Position numbers and translations under genes: made by a program. From Hyperoplus lanceolatus (lineage: Eukaryota; Chordata; Actinopteri; Uranoscopiformes; Ammodytidae), in the NCBI GenBank assembly GCA_026929865.2, contig CM049414.1, positions 3,229,001 to 3,293,000 on the forward strand: DNA of 64,000 nucleotides, written 5' to 3'. This document shows, in pieces, positions 62,901-64,000 of the stretch. The notes beneath the pieces were generated by a model, which saw only the letters and a program-made list of their open reading frames with translations, was not told where the DNA came from and did no database searches. Numbering within the stretch: the stretch's first letter is position 1; every line of letters starts with the position of its first letter.

Positions 62901-63377
62901 AGCCTGAAAATCCAGACACACATCTAGAACGATGTAGGGTTTGGCGATGAGCAATAGTAGACCATCCCAACTCAAGAGACGGCACCAACGCAATGAACAA
63001 GGTGAAATACTAAGCCCCTTTCGTTTAGCAGCAGCGGGGCTAACCGCTAAATTAACTGACGTCGGTCTGCAAAACCGAACATTCCTCTTACTTGCTAATG
63101 AAAGATTTGAGTGCCGTCTTCCAAATCGTTAAGTGTCGAGGCCAAAGCCGTTTCAAACAATGTATCCGCATTCATCTTTCTTGTTTACTATCACCACTTC
63201 GAGGGCGCATGCGCAGCACTGTGGACATCCAGTTACAGCCGCCCATATTAGATAGTAGGATTTGATTGGTAGCTCTGAATTTTGCGACATAGTTAAAGAG
63301 TACCAATGGTCCGTGCCCAGACCAGTAAGCTGAGCAAATATATTAACCAGCGGCATGCAGGTCTGGATATCCAGGCT
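62901..63377. mobile_element. second AGCCTGG MITE copy, 477 bp
   Basis: Ends AGCCTGAAAATCCAGAC and GTCTGGATATCCAGGCT. Flanks ACCAGGGAAGT (62890-62900) and ACCTGGGAAGG (63378-63388) agree at 9 of 11 positions. The interior aligns in reverse with 42520-43276 minus the nested TAGTCTGGC element, for example CGTTTAGC, GGCCAAAGCCG and CATGCGC segments. Confidence 0.82.
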
Positions 63378-63970
63378 ACCTGGGAAGGGCTTTAGCTACA
63401 AAATGGTATGCGATGGGTTTACGAATAACAGGACAACTGCACTGGATCAGCTGTTTACAAAGCCTTTGTATAAATCCTTACTTTTTGGGGGAGAAGACAC
63501 TTAAGGTTATGAAAAGTCCTGGTGAGGTGTCAGATGGTGTGTGTGTGTCACTGGTTCCCTGTGGGCGTTGGGTGTTCTCTCTGATTGATAAGAACTTGAG
63601 TGCTTGTTATGATGGCTCTGTCTTTTAGTATGCATGCCAGGATAATATGACATCCTTCAGGTCCCATACACCAGGTGTTCCCTGTGGTGTTGTTGAAAAA
63701 CAGACTTTATGGTTTACTGACAGTGGAGACGTGTGCTGAATGAAACCTGACCCGAGGGCCTGTCGTCTCAACATCTATCAAGGATTCTTACTATGGAAAA
63801 AGACAAGTGGCATTCAGAGCAAGAGCTTAAGAGACTTGGTAAAACATCAATATTAGAATATGAAAAGAGACCCAACAGGGAGTATGCCATCAATATTCTA
63901 CACATGATTCAAGATAAGGTTGATCCCCTGCTGGATATTCTTACTGTTAGTAGTTTGTATAGTGCCTTAA

Positions 63971-64000
63971 AGCTCCCATATTATACACTTTTCGGTTCTA
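63971..64000. mobile_element. start of another TTAA MITE, cut by the window end
   Basis: TTAA at 63967-63970, then AGCTCCCATATTATACACTT, identical to the first 30 bp of the MITE at 34649-35165. Confidence 0.88.

Larger units (their letters stand above)
58349..64000 (+). other. kcnk10 intron 2 (continues beyond the window)
   Basis: No further kcnk10 exon was found in this 5.65 kb. It is largely mobile-element sequence: a TTAA element with a nested hAT, isolated hAT right ends (about 60240-60290, about 61000-61050, about 61890-61960), the AGCCTGG MITE and a TTAA MITE start. 61410-62890 and 63390-63960 hold nothing else I recognise. Confidence 0.7.

Overview
This window is teleost nuclear DNA. 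It contains two vertebrate genes, dense long microsatellites ((CA)n, (GATA)n, (ATT)n), and many fish-type transposable elements: hAT, Harbinger, TTAA- and TA-flanked DNA elements, L2/CR1-like and Tx1-like LINEs, and a tRNA-derived SINE. Acanthomorph is my guess from the overall repeat style; the sequence does not prove it. There is no prokaryotic gene organisation.

Left third (about 1.2-23.6 kb, minus strand): a complete coding set of a meis2-type TALE homeobox gene. I placed twelve coding exons by their splice sites. They join without any phase break into 1170 nt, i.e. 389 codons plus stop. The protein runs from MAQR through the PBX-binding MEIS domain and the homeodomain to the GQWHYM C-terminus. 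A strong splice donor lies 24 nt after the stop codon, so the gene probably has a further 3' exon outside the window. Introns carry microsatellites, LINE tails, a nested DNA-transposon pair (15.6-17.5 kb) and a hAT element with perfect target duplications (18.0-18.7 kb).

Middle (23.7-55.1 kb): about 32 kb between the two divergently oriented genes, mostly repeat-derived. In order: a SINE; a TA-flanked 1.26 kb element; a LINE with an open 323-residue reverse transcriptase segment; an inverted sibling of the TA-flanked element; a minus-strand LINE relic; a 1.6 kb hAT; a TTAA MITE; simple repeats and possibly conserved noncoding stretches; a 2 kb hAT holding two further elements nested one inside another; a reversed SINE; Harbinger remains with Myb-like and DDE transposase fragments interrupted by a hAT; a Tx1-like LINE relic; an inverted repeat; an L2-like LINE 3' end; and a TA-flanked element fused to a TTAA MITE remnant.

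Right part (55.15-64 kb, plus strand): the first two coding exons of a kcnk10 (TREK-2) two-pore potassium channel gene, giving the N-terminus, first membrane helix and start of the extracellular cap. The rest lies beyond the window. Its second intron holds a TTAA element carrying a nested hAT, a second copy of the AGCCTGG MITE family, and the start of another TTAA MITE at the window edge.

The two genes do not act together in any evident way: one is a transcription factor and the other an ion channel. I found no clearly new molecular system. The strongest leads are the meis2 terminal-exon architecture, simple repeats abutting meis2 splice sites, the datable nested transposon stacks, and MITE families with 9-11 bp target duplications.
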